Shown in pieces: positions 25,232-35,164 of a DNA stretch of 64,000 bases. The stretch is from UKL13-2 sp038321965 (GTDB taxonomy: Bacteria; Pseudomonadota; Gammaproteobacteria; Burkholderiales; Usitatibacteraceae). Where the stretch lies: the NCBI GenBank assembly GCA_038321965.1, contig JBBQFL010000007.1, positions 1-64,000 of the forward strand, in the 5' to 3' direction. The stretch's first letter is position 1. Every line of letters starts with the position of its first letter. The position numbers and the translations under genes were made by a program. The notes below the pieces were generated by a model, which did not search any database, was not told where the DNA came from, and was given only the letters and a program-made list of their open reading frames with translations.

Positions 25232-28200
25232 GTGCGTCTTACACAAATAAAACTTGCCGGTTTCAAATCGTTCGTGGACCCCACATCGATTCTTGTCCCC
25301 GGCCAACTCGTCGGCGTCGTCGGTCCCAACGGCTGTGGCAAATCGAACGTAATCGACGCCGTGCGCTGGGTGTTGGGCGAGTCTTCTGCCAAGCATTTGC
25401 GCGGCGAAAAAATGGAGGACGTGATTTTCAACGGCACCAGTTTGCGCAAGCCCGGGGGGCGCGCTGCAGTCGAACTGGTGTTTGATAACTCGCTGGGTCG
25501 TGTCGGCGGTCAGTGGGGACAGTACAGCGAAATTTCGGTCAAGCGCGTTCTCACCCGCGATGGCAACTCGGACTACTACATCAACGGACAGCACGTGCGC
25601 CGTCGTGACATTACCGACATCTTCCTCGGCACCGGTCTGGGTCCGCGCGCTTACGCGATCATCGAACAGGGCATGATTTCGCGGGTTATTACGTCGAAGC
25701 CAGAAGAGCTGCGCGTATTCCTCGAGGAAGTTGCCGGCGTTTCGAAATACCGCGAGCGCCGCCGCGAAACCCAGTCACGCTTGGAGGACTCGAAGGAAAA
25801 CCTGAATCGCGTCAGCGATATTCTTTCCGAACTCGACAAGCAGGTTGTGAAACTCACCGATCAGGCAGCCATCGCTGCGAAATACAATGAATTCAACACC
25901 GAGCTGAAGCTCAATGAAAATTTGTGGGCTTACACCAAGCAGCGCGAGGTAAAAGCATCCAAGGAACGTTACGCCAACGAGATCATCAAGACCGAATCCG
26001 GCTTTGAAGGCGAGACCGCACGCCTGCGCGAAGTCGAAGCCGAACTGGACAAGCTACGCCAGGATCACTACGCCGAAACCGATCAGCTAAGCAACGCGCA
26101 AGCGGCCATGTTTGAAGCGAATACCAAGGTCGTTCAGCTTGAGCAGGAAATCAGCTATCTGGGTGATAACCGCCGCCGACTAACCGCGCAGGTCGCAGCA
26201 CTTGGCATGCAGATAGCCGAAGTGGAAACCAATCGCGAATCGACTGCCAACGAGCTCGACCGCTGGCATCGTGAACTGGCCAGCGGGATCGACCGTGTCG
26301 GCGAAGCACGCGAGCGTGCAGAAGTGGTCCGCAATGACGTGCCTGCCTTTGAGGAAAAATTGCGCGAAGCCATCAGTGTGGTGCGCGCCAGTGAAAATGA
26401 AGTACGAGCCGCAGAACAGACGCAGGCAATTGAAGAAGCGCGCGAATCCAATGCGCTCAAAATCCTGTCGCAGCTTGAGCAGCGCAAGAACCGCCTGACT
26501 ACGGAAAACATGAATCTGGTCGTGCCAGATGCCGACGCGCTCCGCCAGGTGGAAGCCGAGCGTGCAGAGGCACAGGAAATCTTGCTGCAGTCTGAAGAGC
26601 AGCTGGCCGACGCGGAGAAACGCCTCGCCGAACTGGAATCGCGGCGGAAAATTTCCGTGGACGCCATCGGCAATGCTACGCGTGAGCTGGCTCGCATTGA
26701 GGCCGCACTGTTGGCGCTGCAAAACCAGCAAGCCCGTCTGGACAACAACAACCGCCTGGCGATGTGGCTGTCGAAGCATCAGTTGGACAATGCACCGCGC
26801 CTCTGGCAGTCCATCAAGATCAAACTGGGCTGGGAAGACGCTCTGGAATCGGCGCTGGGCGTGAAACTCAACGCCATCAAAGTTCCTGACGTATCGGTCA
26901 TTGATCGTGCGGCAGGCGATCCGCCACCCGGTAGTGTGGCGCTTTATATCGAGAACGGCAGCAATGCGGTGGCGGCGAATGCGGGGTTCACCGCACTCTC
27001 TGACTGGGTGACCTCGGAAAATCCGGCCGTCATGCCGTTCGTGCGCGAGTGCCTTGCCAATATCTTCGTGCTGGAAAACGAAGCCGACGCACGCAAGCAG
27101 ATGAAGTCGATGCCGTTCGGCGCACTGTTGGTGACGGCCAACGGTCATTTGTACAGCCAGCACGGCTTGGTGCTGCATGGCCCGCAATCCGAACTGCATG
27201 GAGTGCTGCAGCGCCAGCGCGAAATCGAATCACTGAAAACCGAGCTGCCCGGCAAGATCGAAGCGCGCCTCGCGCTGGAAACCCAGCAGCGGGACAGTGA
27301 AACGCGCCTGAATGAAACCCAGAATGAGCTGCGTCAGTTGCGTAGCCAGATTCAGGAAACGAAGAATCGTGAGCACGTCCTGCAAATGGAAGCCCTAAAG
27401 CTTTCGCAGGCAGCGTCGCAAGCCGAATCGCGCCGCGCCGCGATTCGCGAGGAACTGGCGATCATTGAAGCCGACATCGAGAAAGAGCGCGCCGAAATGG
27501 CCGAGGCGCAGGCACGCCTCGAAGAAGGCGGTAACCGCATCGGCGATTTGACCGACGGCCTGATGGCGCTGGAAGCGAAGCAGCAGGAAGCTGAGCGCGC
27601 GGTGCGCGATGCGCGGGATCGCGTGAATGCGGCTGATCGCGCCGCGCAGGAAGCCAATTATTTCGAGCGTTCCTGCCACGACAAGATCAAATCGCTCACC
27701 GAAATGGTGTCGCAACTGGCGCAGCGCGCCGAGGCAGTCTTGCTAAGCAAAAATGCGCTGGTTGCCGAGTTGGAGAATTTGCAGGAGGGCAATATTCAGG
27801 AACGCCTGCAATTGGCGTTGAGCGCCAAAAGCGAGACCGAAAAGGCCCTTGCGGATGCGCGTGATGCGATGGAATCAGCAACCGGAAAGCTGAGGGGACT
27901 GGAGGAGCGCAAGAGCTCTGTCGAGCGCAGCCTGCAACCGTTGCGCGACAAAATTACCGAGTTGCGCATGAAGGAACAGGAAGCGCGTATCAACGAAGAA
28001 AATTACGCGCAACAGCTGGCAGATTCGGGCGCCAATATTGAGGAGCTTGCCGAAACGGTCGAGCGGAAATCGCGTTCGACTGCATACCAGGCAGAGATCA
28101 ATCGACTGAACGCGGCAATTACCGAACTGGGCGCCGTCAACCTGGCCGCACTCGCCGAGCTAGAGCAGGCGACTGAGCGGAAGGCCTTCCTGGATGCGCA

Positions 28201-28759
28201 ATCACTGGATTTGAACGAGGCGATCAACACGCTTGAAAATGCGATCAAACGTATCGATCGCGAAACCCGTGATCTGCTGCAAACCACATTCGATATCGTT
28301 AACAAGAACTTTACCGAGCTGTTCCCGATGCTATTCGGTGGCGGCAACGCCTACTTGCGATTGACCGGTGACGAGATTCTCGATGCCGGCCTGCAGGTGT
28401 TCGCACAACCGCCGGGTAAAAAGGTTCAGTCGATTCAATTGCTCTCCGGCGGAGAAAAAGCGCTGACAGCGTTGTCGCTGGTGTTTTCGTTGTTTCGTCT
28501 GAATCCTGCGCCGTTTTGTTTGCTCGACGAGGTCGATGCGCCGCTTGATGATTCCAATACTGACCGCTTCTGCGAACTTGTCAAAAAAATGTCGGTCTCC
28601 ACGCAATTCCTGTTTATCACGCACAATAAGGTGACGATGGAAATGGCGGAACAACTGGTGGGTGTGACGATGAACGAACCCGGCGTTTCGCGTATCGTAG
28701 AAGTGGATATCCACGCGGCGAAGAAATTTGCAGCCGCACCCGTGCCGGTAGCAGCATAG
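25232..28759 (+). CDS. smc: chromosome segregation protein SMC
   Basis: A 1175-residue SMC ATPase that compacts and segregates chromosomes with ScpA/ScpB. It begins at GTG 25232 (protein VRLTQIKLAGFKSFVDPTSI), preceded by AGGGA; an open frame reaching 25166 adds a non-conserved 22 residues. Walker A is GPNGCGKS at 31-38. Two long coiled coils flank a hinge at about 510-640 (AMWLSKHQLDNAPRLWQSIK onward). The C-terminal signature LLSGGEKALTALSL is near 1069 and Walker B FCLLDEVDAP near 1093. It heads the smc-zipA-ligA cluster typical of beta-proteobacteria. scpA and scpB are not in the window. Confidence 0.97.
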   Translation: MRLTQIKLAGFKSFVDPTSILVPGQLVGVVGPNGCGKSNVIDAVRWVLGESSAKHLRGEKMEDVIFNGTSLRKPGGRAAVELVFDNSLGRVGGQWGQYSEISVKRVLTRDGNSDYYINGQHVRRRDITDIFLGTGLGPRAYAIIEQGMISRVITSKPEELRVFLEEVAGVSKYRERRRETQSRLEDSKENLNRVSDILSELDKQVVKLTDQAAIAAKYNEFNTELKLNENLWAYTKQREVKASKERYANEIIKTESGFEGETARLREVEAELDKLRQDHYAETDQLSNAQAAMFEANTKVVQLEQEISYLGDNRRRLTAQVAALGMQIAEVETNRESTANELDRWHRELASGIDRVGEARERAEVVRNDVPAFEEKLREAISVVRASENEVRAAEQTQAIEEARESNALKILSQLEQRKNRLTTENMNLVVPDADALRQVEAERAEAQEILLQSEEQLADAEKRLAELESRRKISVDAIGNATRELARIEAALLALQNQQARLDNNNRLAMWLSKHQLDNAPRLWQSIKIKLGWEDALESALGVKLNAIKVPDVSVIDRAAGDPPPGSVALYIENGSNAVAANAGFTALSDWVTSENPAVMPFVRECLANIFVLENEADARKQMKSMPFGALLVTANGHLYSQHGLVLHGPQSELHGVLQRQREIESLKTELPGKIEARLALETQQRDSETRLNETQNELRQLRSQIQETKNREHVLQMEALKLSQAASQAESRRAAIREELAIIEADIEKERAEMAEAQARLEEGGNRIGDLTDGLMALEAKQQEAERAVRDARDRVNAADRAAQEANYFERSCHDKIKSLTEMVSQLAQRAEAVLLSKNALVAELENLQEGNIQERLQLALSAKSETEKALADARDAMESATGKLRGLEERKSSVERSLQPLRDKITELRMKEQEARINEENYAQQLADSGANIEELAETVERKSRSTAYQAEINRLNAAITELGAVNLAALAELEQATERKAFLDAQSLDLNEAINTLENAIKRIDRETRDLLQTTFDIVNKNFTELFPMLFGGGNAYLRLTGDEILDAGLQVFAQPPGKKVQSIQLLSGGEKALTALSLVFSLFRLNPAPFCLLDEVDAPLDDSNTDRFCELVKKMSVSTQFLFITHNKVTMEMAEQLVGVTMNEPGVSRIVEVDIHAAKKFAAAPVPVAA

Positions 28760-28784
28760 GCACCGACTCTTTGAGAGCCTAATA

Positions 28785-29885
28785 ATGATCAGTGACTTTC
28801 AGTGGGCACTTATTGGCATCGTTGTCGTTATCATCGTGCTGGTGATCGTCTATAACCGCTGGCAGGAAGCAAAATACAAGAAGCACGCGGAAAGTGCGTT
28901 TTCCTCTGACCATCGTGACGTGTTGTTGAATGATTCACATGAGCGCGTCGAGCCGCACCTGGGCAGTATGAAGCTGCACGCGGCTGATGACGATCTAATG
29001 GGCTTCGACACGCCAACCGTCGATAAACCCATCATGCCCAGGAACGCAGTCGACGGCAAGCTGCCTGGCATCAACGCCGAAATCGATACCGTCGCCCTGT
29101 TGCTGGCGGATGCGCCGATTCTGCCAGACCAGTTCTGGCCGACCGTACAGCAATCCCGGCAGGTGTCCGGGCGCATCATCTGGGAAGGTCTGGTCAATGG
29201 CCTGTGGCAACCGATCGACGCACAGAATGCCGATGATGGCGAGGGCTTCCGTGAACTACGCGCCGGATTGCAACTGGCGTCCCGCAGCGGTATGGTCGAT
29301 CCGAATACGCTTTATGCCTTTAACGAAATGATGGTCGCATTCGCGCAGGGAATCGGCGCCGTTTCGCAGCGTGAAGAAGTGGAGCTGGCAACGGACCGCT
29401 CACAGACCGTGGATGCGTTCTGCGCAGATACGGATATAGAAATTGCGGTTAATGTGATCGGCAAGAGCGGCGCAACCTTTGCGACAACCAAAGTGCGCGG
29501 CCTTGCGGAATCGAGTGGCCTGATCGCACTGGATTCAGGCGAATACGAGCTGCGCGATGAATTGGGGCACACACTTTATGCGCTGCGAAACATGAATCCC
29601 GAGGAACCGCCCGGCATCCGCAAGGCTGGCGCATATCTGACCGGATTGACCTTTGCGCTGGACGTACCGCGCGCGCCGCAACCCGCCGCGACATTCGAGC
29701 GCATGATGACGCTGGCGCTGCGCTTTGCTGATGCGCTGCAGGGCGACGTGGTCGACGATAATCGCAAAGTGCTGACCGCCAATGGCCGCAAAGTGATTAC
29801 CGATACCATCTCGGGGATCGCCGCCGAGATGCAGGCCAAGGGTGTTGCACCCGGAAGCTCCGCGGCGCTGAGACTCTACTCTTAG
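28785..29885 (+). CDS. zipA: cell division protein ZipA
   Basis: A 366-residue membrane-anchored FtsZ-binding protein of the divisome. One N-terminal transmembrane helix (WALIGIVVVIIVLVIVYNRW) is followed by a charged linker and a C-terminal ZipA domain (about residues 205-366; VNVIGKSGATFATTKVRGLA, then SSGLIALDSGEYEL). It follows smc by 25 bases and precedes ligA by seven, the conserved gene order. The FtsZ-binding domain is more diverged than in enterobacteria, as usual for beta-proteobacteria, where ZipA is weakly conserved. Confidence 0.9.
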   Translation: MISDFQWALIGIVVVIIVLVIVYNRWQEAKYKKHAESAFSSDHRDVLLNDSHERVEPHLGSMKLHAADDDLMGFDTPTVDKPIMPRNAVDGKLPGINAEIDTVALLLADAPILPDQFWPTVQQSRQVSGRIIWEGLVNGLWQPIDAQNADDGEGFRELRAGLQLASRSGMVDPNTLYAFNEMMVAFAQGIGAVSQREEVELATDRSQTVDAFCADTDIEIAVNVIGKSGATFATTKVRGLAESSGLIALDSGEYELRDELGHTLYALRNMNPEEPPGIRKAGAYLTGLTFALDVPRAPQPAATFERMMTLALRFADALQGDVVDDNRKVLTANGRKVITDTISGIAAEMQAKGVAPGSSAALRLYS

Positions 29886-29892
29886 TCTTGCC

Positions 29893-31974
29893 ATGCCATC
29901 GGGTGTTACTGCCGCTGTGCAGGTTGCAGAACGCATTGCGCAGCTCAAACGCGAGCTCGAGCAGCACAACGTCAACTACTACGTGCTCGATGAGCCGACC
30001 ATCGCCGATGGCGAGTGGGACAAATTGTTTCACGAACTGCGTGTGCTGGAGGCCCAATATCCAGAGATGCTGACGCCCAATTCACCGACGCAACGCGTTG
30101 GCAGCATGCCGCTAGATGCGTTCGATGAAGTCTCCCACCGCTTGCCAATGTTGTCGCTGGGCAACGCTTTCACGGATGACGACATCGACAATTTTGATCG
30201 CCGTTGCCGCGAAGGGTTGGAACTGGAGGCGACGGAAATCGAGTACGCCTGCGAGCCCAAGTTCGATGGGCTCGCGATTAATCTGACATATGTGAATGGC
30301 GTCTTTGTGCAGGGCGCCACGCGCGGCGATGGCGCGGTTGGCGAAGGTGTCACCGAAAATCTGAAGACCATCCGTTCCATCCCGCTAACTTTGCCCGGCG
30401 CGCAGCCGCCGGCGCTGCTGGAAGTACGTGGTGAAGTGTTGATGTTGCGCAAGGACTTCAACAAGCTCAACGAACGCCAGGCCGCCAAGGGCGATAAATT
30501 GTTCGTGAATCCCCGCAACGCCGCTGCGGGCTCGCTGCGCCAACTGGATTCCAAACTGACAGCCGGGAGGCCGTTGACTTTCTTTGCCTACAGCATCGGC
30601 GCAGTGGAAGGCGTGACGCTACCGGCTTCACACTCGGCGCTCATGGATTGGCTGGAGTCGCTGCGTTTTCCGGTGGCCAAACAACGAAGTGTGGTGACTG
30701 GTGTCGCTGGGCTACAAGCGTTTTACCAGCGGCTCGGCGAGCAGCGCATCAAGCTGCCGTACGATATCGACGGCGTGGTTTACAAGGTGAACAATTTTAA
30801 GCAGCAGCAGACACTCGGCTTCGTTTCGCGCGCGCCGCGCTTCGCTATCGCGCACAAGTTCCCGGCCGAAGAAGCCACCACCGTTTTGCTTGGTATCGAT
30901 GTGCAGGTGGGCCGCACCGGCGCCATTACGCCTGTCGCCAGACTGCTGCCGGTGTTCGTGGGCGGCACCACCGTATCCAACGCGACGCTGCACAATGAAG
31001 ATGAAATTCGCCGCAAGGATTTGCGCATTGGCGATACGGTTGTGGTCAGGCGCGCGGGCGATGTCATCCCGGAAGTGGCTGCCGTCATTCTCTCAAAAAG
31101 ACCAGCGGACGCGCCGGGTTTCGTCATGCCGGTGCGCTGTCCCGAATGTGATTCCGCGATCGTGAAGCTGGAAGGTGAGGTGATCGCCCGCTGCACCGGC
31201 GGTCTGATCTGCCCCGCGCAACGCAAGCAGGCACTGCTGCATTACGCACAGCGCCGTGCCGTGGATATCGAAGGGCTCGGCGACAAGCTGGTGGATCAAT
31301 TGGTCGAAGCGGACGTAGTACACACCACCGCCGATCTCTATCGGCTGGGGATTGCGGCACTTTCAAATTTGCAGCGCATGGCCGAAAAATCGGCGACCAA
31401 CCTGCTTGTATCCATCGAAAAGAGTAAGAGCACGACGCTCGCTAAATTCCTGTTCGGTCTCGGCATTCGTCATGTCGGCGAGACCACGGCGAAGGATCTT
31501 GCAAAGTATTTTGGCAATCTGGACGCCATCATGATGGCGAGCGTGGAGCAATTGCTTGAAGTGCACGATGTGGGGCCGATCGTGGCGCAAAGCATCCGGC
31601 AATTTTTCGACGAAGTGCACAACCGCGAAGTCGTTGAGCAGTTGCGCGCCTGCGGCGTCCATTGGCCGGAAGTGGAAAGCAAGCACCAGGGCGGCTCCCC
31701 GGGCGAAAATGCCTTAAACGGCGCGCCAGTAGTCGATCCTGGTCCGTTCAATGGCAAGACGGTGGTGTTGACGGGAACGCTTTCGACAATGACGCGCGAT
31801 GAGGCCAAGGACAAGCTGGAGGCACTAGGCGCGAAAATATCAGGAAGTGTGTCGAAGAAGACGCACTATGTGGTGGCAGGTGCTGAGGCCGGAAGCAAGC
31901 TCGACAAGGCAGTTGAATTGGGAGTGACGGTGCTCGACGAAAATGCTTTTATATTGCTGCTAGCCTCCCCTTGA
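29893..31974 (+). CDS. ligA: NAD-dependent DNA ligase LigA
   Basis: A 693-residue ligase that seals nicks in replication and repair using NAD. Domain order is standard: Ia (YYVLDEPTIADGEWDKLF), the adenylation domain with active-site Lys in EPKFDGLAINL, the OB fold, the four-Cys zinc finger (CPECDSA ... CTGGLICPAQ), the HhH domain (GLGIRHVGETTAKDLAKYFG) and a C-terminal BRCT domain (FNGKTVVLTGTLSTMTRDEA). The length and motifs are complete. It ends the smc-zipA-ligA operon. Confidence 0.98.
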   Translation: MPSGVTAAVQVAERIAQLKRELEQHNVNYYVLDEPTIADGEWDKLFHELRVLEAQYPEMLTPNSPTQRVGSMPLDAFDEVSHRLPMLSLGNAFTDDDIDNFDRRCREGLELEATEIEYACEPKFDGLAINLTYVNGVFVQGATRGDGAVGEGVTENLKTIRSIPLTLPGAQPPALLEVRGEVLMLRKDFNKLNERQAAKGDKLFVNPRNAAAGSLRQLDSKLTAGRPLTFFAYSIGAVEGVTLPASHSALMDWLESLRFPVAKQRSVVTGVAGLQAFYQRLGEQRIKLPYDIDGVVYKVNNFKQQQTLGFVSRAPRFAIAHKFPAEEATTVLLGIDVQVGRTGAITPVARLLPVFVGGTTVSNATLHNEDEIRRKDLRIGDTVVVRRAGDVIPEVAAVILSKRPADAPGFVMPVRCPECDSAIVKLEGEVIARCTGGLICPAQRKQALLHYAQRRAVDIEGLGDKLVDQLVEADVVHTTADLYRLGIAALSNLQRMAEKSATNLLVSIEKSKSTTLAKFLFGLGIRHVGETTAKDLAKYFGNLDAIMMASVEQLLEVHDVGPIVAQSIRQFFDEVHNREVVEQLRACGVHWPEVESKHQGGSPGENALNGAPVVDPGPFNGKTVVLTGTLSTMTRDEAKDKLEALGAKISGSVSKKTHYVVAGAEAGSKLDKAVELGVTVLDENAFILLLASP

Positions 31975-32090
31975 CGACATACGATTCTGGCGCGAATGAA
32001 TGCGCCAACTGATGCGTTGGTCCGCACGATTCGACGCGGACTTACAATAGGCGCAGGCTACATCCGACGCCGACAACCCAGCGAAATGTA

Positions 32091-32999
32091 ATGACAAAAA
32101 ACACCAAAATCACCAAAGCCGTATTCCCCGTCGCTGGCCTGGGCACCCGATTCCTGCCCGCGACCAAGGCTAGCCCCAAGGAAATGCTGCCGGTGGTGGA
32201 CAAACCGCTGATCCAGTACGCGGTCGAAGAAGCGGCTGCCGCCGGTATTACCGAAATGATCTTTGTCACCGGCCGCGGCAAGCGGACGATCGAGGACCAT
32301 TTCGACAAGGCGTACGAGCTCGAAGCCGAACTGATGGTGAAGGGCAAACAAAAACAGCTGGAAGAAGTACGCCGGATGCTGCCGCAGGGTGTGCAATATG
32401 TGTATGTCCGCCAATCGGAAGCGCTGGGCCTGGGGCATGCGGTGCTGTGCGCTAAACACCTGGTAGGCGACGAACCGTTCGCCGTCATTCTGGCAGACGA
32501 TCTGATCGATACCGCAGATGGCGTGGCGCCGGTGATGAAACAGATGGTAGCTCAGTATGCCAAACAGAAGTCTTCGATACTCGGCGTGCTCAATGTCGAG
32601 CGCCACGAGACATCCTCGTACGGCATTGTCGCGTCGAAGCCAATTTCGAAAAAAGCGGGTGAACGAGTATCGAAGATGAACGCGATTGTCGAAAAACCGA
32701 AACCGGAAAATGCACCGTCCACATTGAGCGTAGTCGGCCGCTACATTTTGACGCCGCAGATTTTTCACCACCTGGAAAAAATTCAGGCGGGTGTGGGCAA
32801 AGAAATCCAGTTGACCGACGGTATCGCTGCACTCCTTAAAAAAGAAAGTGTGTTTGCGTACGAGTTTGAAGGCACGCGCTACGACTGTGGGTCCAAGCTT
32901 GGATACCTCAAGGCAACGGTTGAACTGGGCAGGAAACATCCTGAGGTCGGCGCCGCGTTTGCGGCGTTTCTCACGGCCGACGCGAAGAAGCGGCGATAG
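32091..32999 (+). CDS. galU: UTP-glucose-1-phosphate uridylyltransferase
   Basis: GalU makes UDP-glucose from UTP and glucose-1-phosphate for envelope polysaccharides and trehalose or glycogen-related pathways. The 302-residue protein has the nucleotidyltransferase opening FPVAGLGTRFLPATKASPKE, the sugar-binding PVVDKPLIQYAVEEA, FAVILADDLID and the C-terminal EFEGTRYDCGSKLGYLKATV. Length and motifs are complete. It lies 117 bases after ligA on the same strand, probably under its own promoter. Confidence 0.96.
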   Translation: MTKNTKITKAVFPVAGLGTRFLPATKASPKEMLPVVDKPLIQYAVEEAAAAGITEMIFVTGRGKRTIEDHFDKAYELEAELMVKGKQKQLEEVRRMLPQGVQYVYVRQSEALGLGHAVLCAKHLVGDEPFAVILADDLIDTADGVAPVMKQMVAQYAKQKSSILGVLNVERHETSSYGIVASKPISKKAGERVSKMNAIVEKPKPENAPSTLSVVGRYILTPQIFHHLEKIQAGVGKEIQLTDGIAALLKKESVFAYEFEGTRYDCGSKLGYLKATVELGRKHPEVGAAFAAFLTADAKKRR

Positions 33000-33053
33000 C
33001 GGCGAGAGGCAACTGCGCGGAAGTGTCAGAGAGTCCGCGCCAGTCGCTGCGTA

Positions 33054-33506
33054 TTACTTTGCCAACTCAAACCGCCATTGCATCCCGCGTAGCTTGCCAG
33101 CTACGGTGCCTTCGACGCGTGCGGTCATCGCGCCGTCTGGTTCAATCCCGTACATCACCCGCTGCGGGAAATCGTGGGTTGGGTTCTCAAAAACAACGCG
33201 CTTGTCGGCCATTTCTTTGAGCTTGAATTCGATGGGCGCCTTGCCGCCGGGACTCGCAAGATAAACGAGACCTGCCGGTGTTTCAACGATGCGCAGGAAT
33301 TCAAACGACGTGCGCTTCGCTGATGAGGTGAGATTTACGGCTGCCATCATCTTGCCCTTCGGTCCCAGCCAGCTCTCCTGCACGGTTTCGCCGTCCTTGT
33401 TCTGGGTCCACGTGCCTGTCATCCAGCCGAGCTTTTCGATCTCCTGCGCTTGCAGCGACATGGCCATCGTGAGTAGCGCCGCGAACATCAACAATTGCTT
33501 TTTCAT
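33054..33506 (-). CDS. secreted DUF6265-like protein
   Basis: A 150-residue exported protein with a signal peptide (KKQLLMFAALLTMAMSLQAQ). The mature part is the lipocalin-like DUF6265 pattern: LGWMTGTWTQNKDGETVQES, WLGPKGKMMAAVNLT, FEFLRIVETPAGLVYLASPG and FENPTHDFPQRVMYG. The family has no known function; the beta-barrel suggests it may bind a small hydrophobic molecule. It lies upstream of a frameshifted VOC gene and downstream of galU, which converges on it. Confidence 0.8.
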   Translation of the reverse strand: MKKQLLMFAALLTMAMSLQAQEIEKLGWMTGTWTQNKDGETVQESWLGPKGKMMAAVNLTSSAKRTSFEFLRIVETPAGLVYLASPGGKAPIEFKLKEMADKRVVFENPTHDFPQRVMYGIEPDGAMTARVEGTVAGKLRGMQWRFELAK

Positions 33507-33546
33507 TTGGGTTTCCTGGTTTGATTAGTGAGTGTTGAGCGGATTT

Positions 33547-33895
33547 TCAGGCAGGTTTCCAGAGGCCAATGGCATTGTTATCCAAATCGGCGAACCATGC
33601 GAACTGTCCCATGCCCGGGACTTCGGATGCAGGCACCAGCACCTTCCCGCCGAGCGTTTGAACTTGCGATAACGAAGCGTTGATATCGCTCACTTGCACG
33701 TAGATCGTCACGTAGTTTTTCGGCTCGCTGCCTGGCTGCGAGATATTGCCCTGTATGCCATCGGGCGAGCCGGTGGCGATCATCGTGGCCGGGCCGTGCG
33801 ACTGGATGTCCCAGCCAAAAAAGTGCGGAATAAAACTGCTTCGATTGCGCGTTGTTACGCGTGCCGATTTCGAAATGTACGACGGGTTGGCCCAT
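33547..33895 (-). pseudogene. VOC-family (glyoxalase-like) gene with a +1 frameshift
   Basis: The ATG at 33895 is preceded by AAGGAG and opens MGQPVVHFEIGTRNNAQSKQ, the start of a small VOC metalloprotein. After KQFYSALF the frame breaks in a run of six A on the plus strand (33817-33822). Removing one base restores GWDIQSHGPATMIATGSPDG and the second half to GQFAWFADLDNNAIGLWKPA, a normal VOC C-terminus of about 115 residues. The gene is inactive as written unless slippage occurs. A sequencing error in the homopolymer is the simplest alternative. Confidence 0.85.
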
Positions 33896-33976
33896 AATTT
33901 TCTCCTTGATTGGGTGGGATTGAAAACGACCCCATCATGGGCTTTGCGAAACGCTGCGTATTGTACGAATCCGACA

Positions 33977-34834
33977 TCAAGTGTTGGATGTTATTGCCGG
34001 CGGCGGCGTAGTCGCGGTGCCTCCGACCATCGCAGCGGAGAACCCGCTGAGTGAACGATAGAACGCCTGTGGTTGTTGACCGGCGAAACGCTTGAAGTCG
34101 CGAATCATGTGCGCCTGATCGAAGTAGCCCGCGCCGATAGCCGCTGACACCCAGCCGCCCGATTCGGGTTGTTCCATCAGATCGAATACGCGACGGAACC
34201 GGAAAATGCTCGCCAGCAGGCGCGGCGGAATACCGACTTCACTGAGAAAGCGGCGTTCCAGTTGTCGCGACGATAGCCCGCATTGCGCGGCCAGTTCATC
34301 GATCGAAACGGTGCCATCCGAAGAGCGAAGCAGCGAGACGCCATGCGCGACTGAGGTATCCGCTCGCGTGCGCGCGGTGATCAGCTTCTGGTGCAAGAAG
34401 CGCTCGACGATTCGCATCCGCGTCTCGCCATCACCAGCACTGCAGACTGAATCGACCAGCGATTCGGCTTCCTGTGCCCATAGCAAGGAGAGGTCGAGGC
34501 GAACATCGGTCATTTCGCGCATCGGCATACCGAGAAACGTGCGGGCTCCCGCAGGCTGCAGCCGGACGCCGATCATTCCCGCTTGTGCACCAGGCTGCAG
34601 CAATAGCGGCTGCAAGATTTGTCCGGCGAAGATGAAGCGCGATTGACGTTGCAACCCGCCGGCGGCATCCACCTCGTGGCCGTGGTCACCATAGTGCAAT
34701 ACCATTTCCGGATAACCATCCGGTACTATCCGCTGAATTTCTGCTTCGCCATCGTCGGGCGAGGCTTCGAATAGCCACAGGCAGCGAATGTGATTGGTTA
34801 GTGCGGGGTGGGGAGGGCGTTCGGTGTAGAGCAT
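33977..34834 (-). CDS. AraC-family transcriptional regulator
   Basis: A 285-residue regulator. The N-terminal part (YTERPPHPALTNHIRCLWLF ... PDGYPEMVLHYGD) matches the DUF6597-type sensor found on AraC proteins. The C-terminal HTH_18 region (DELAAQCGLSSRQLERRFLS, then GYFDQAHMIRDFKRFAGQQP) is complete with both HTH elements. I place the start at the ATG at 34834, where the family-like sequence begins; an upstream in-frame start at 34903 adds a Cys/Pro-rich stretch coded by the repeat-rich spacer. Targets may include the adjacent VOC gene, but no operator is visible. Confidence 0.85.
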   Translation of the reverse strand: MLYTERPPHPALTNHIRCLWLFEASPDDGEAEIQRIVPDGYPEMVLHYGDHGHEVDAAGGLQRQSRFIFAGQILQPLLLQPGAQAGMIGVRLQPAGARTFLGMPMREMTDVRLDLSLLWAQEAESLVDSVCSAGDGETRMRIVERFLHQKLITARTRADTSVAHGVSLLRSSDGTVSIDELAAQCGLSSRQLERRFLSEVGIPPRLLASIFRFRRVFDLMEQPESGGWVSAAIGAGYFDQAHMIRDFKRFAGQQPQAFYRSLSGFSAAMVGGTATTPPPAITSNT

Positions 34835-35164
34835 TGATATGGTGTTAGAGAGGATGTCCGGCGGAATGCAATCTAGTCCTTCTCCCCTGGGACAAGGGCA
34901 CACTTGAAGCGAAGCAGAAGGGTTGGGATGAGGGGTATTTGTGATTGATCAAGCACCGAAACCCCTCACTTGCAGTGCGCGTATTCCGCTGCATCGGAAT
35001 ACCGTTCGAGAGGGGCGTCCCATGGGACGCGAATTCCCTCCCTCACCCCTAACCCTCCCCGAGGAGAGGGAATCAATTGTGCAAATTTCGACTGCGACAC
35101 AAAACACAAGCACCGGCGAGCCTTCACGACCATTTTGGCTCCAAAACCCGCACCAAATGGCGTT
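34835..35164. repeat. palindrome-rich intergenic mosaic (REP-like)
   Basis: A 330-base spacer with several repeats. TCCTTCTCCCCTGGGACAAGGG-type sequence at 34877-34898 is followed by AGAAGGGTTGGGATGAGGGG (34916-34935). The complement of this last piece recurs with changes at 35036-35072 (CCCTCACCCCTAACCCTCCC, then GAGGAGAGGG), an inverted pair. Between them are ATTCCG/CGGAAT arms at 34983-35000 and a perfect 16-base palindrome GCGTCCCATGGGACGC at 35015-35030. This resembles the CCCTCACCC(T/C)AACCCTCTCCC repeats found between genes in many proteobacteria. Confidence 0.6.

Noticed and set aside
26180..27199. A 339-codon minus-strand frame inside smc
   Set aside because: Shadow of the high-GC smc coding frame; repetitive His/Arg/Gln-rich composition and no motif.
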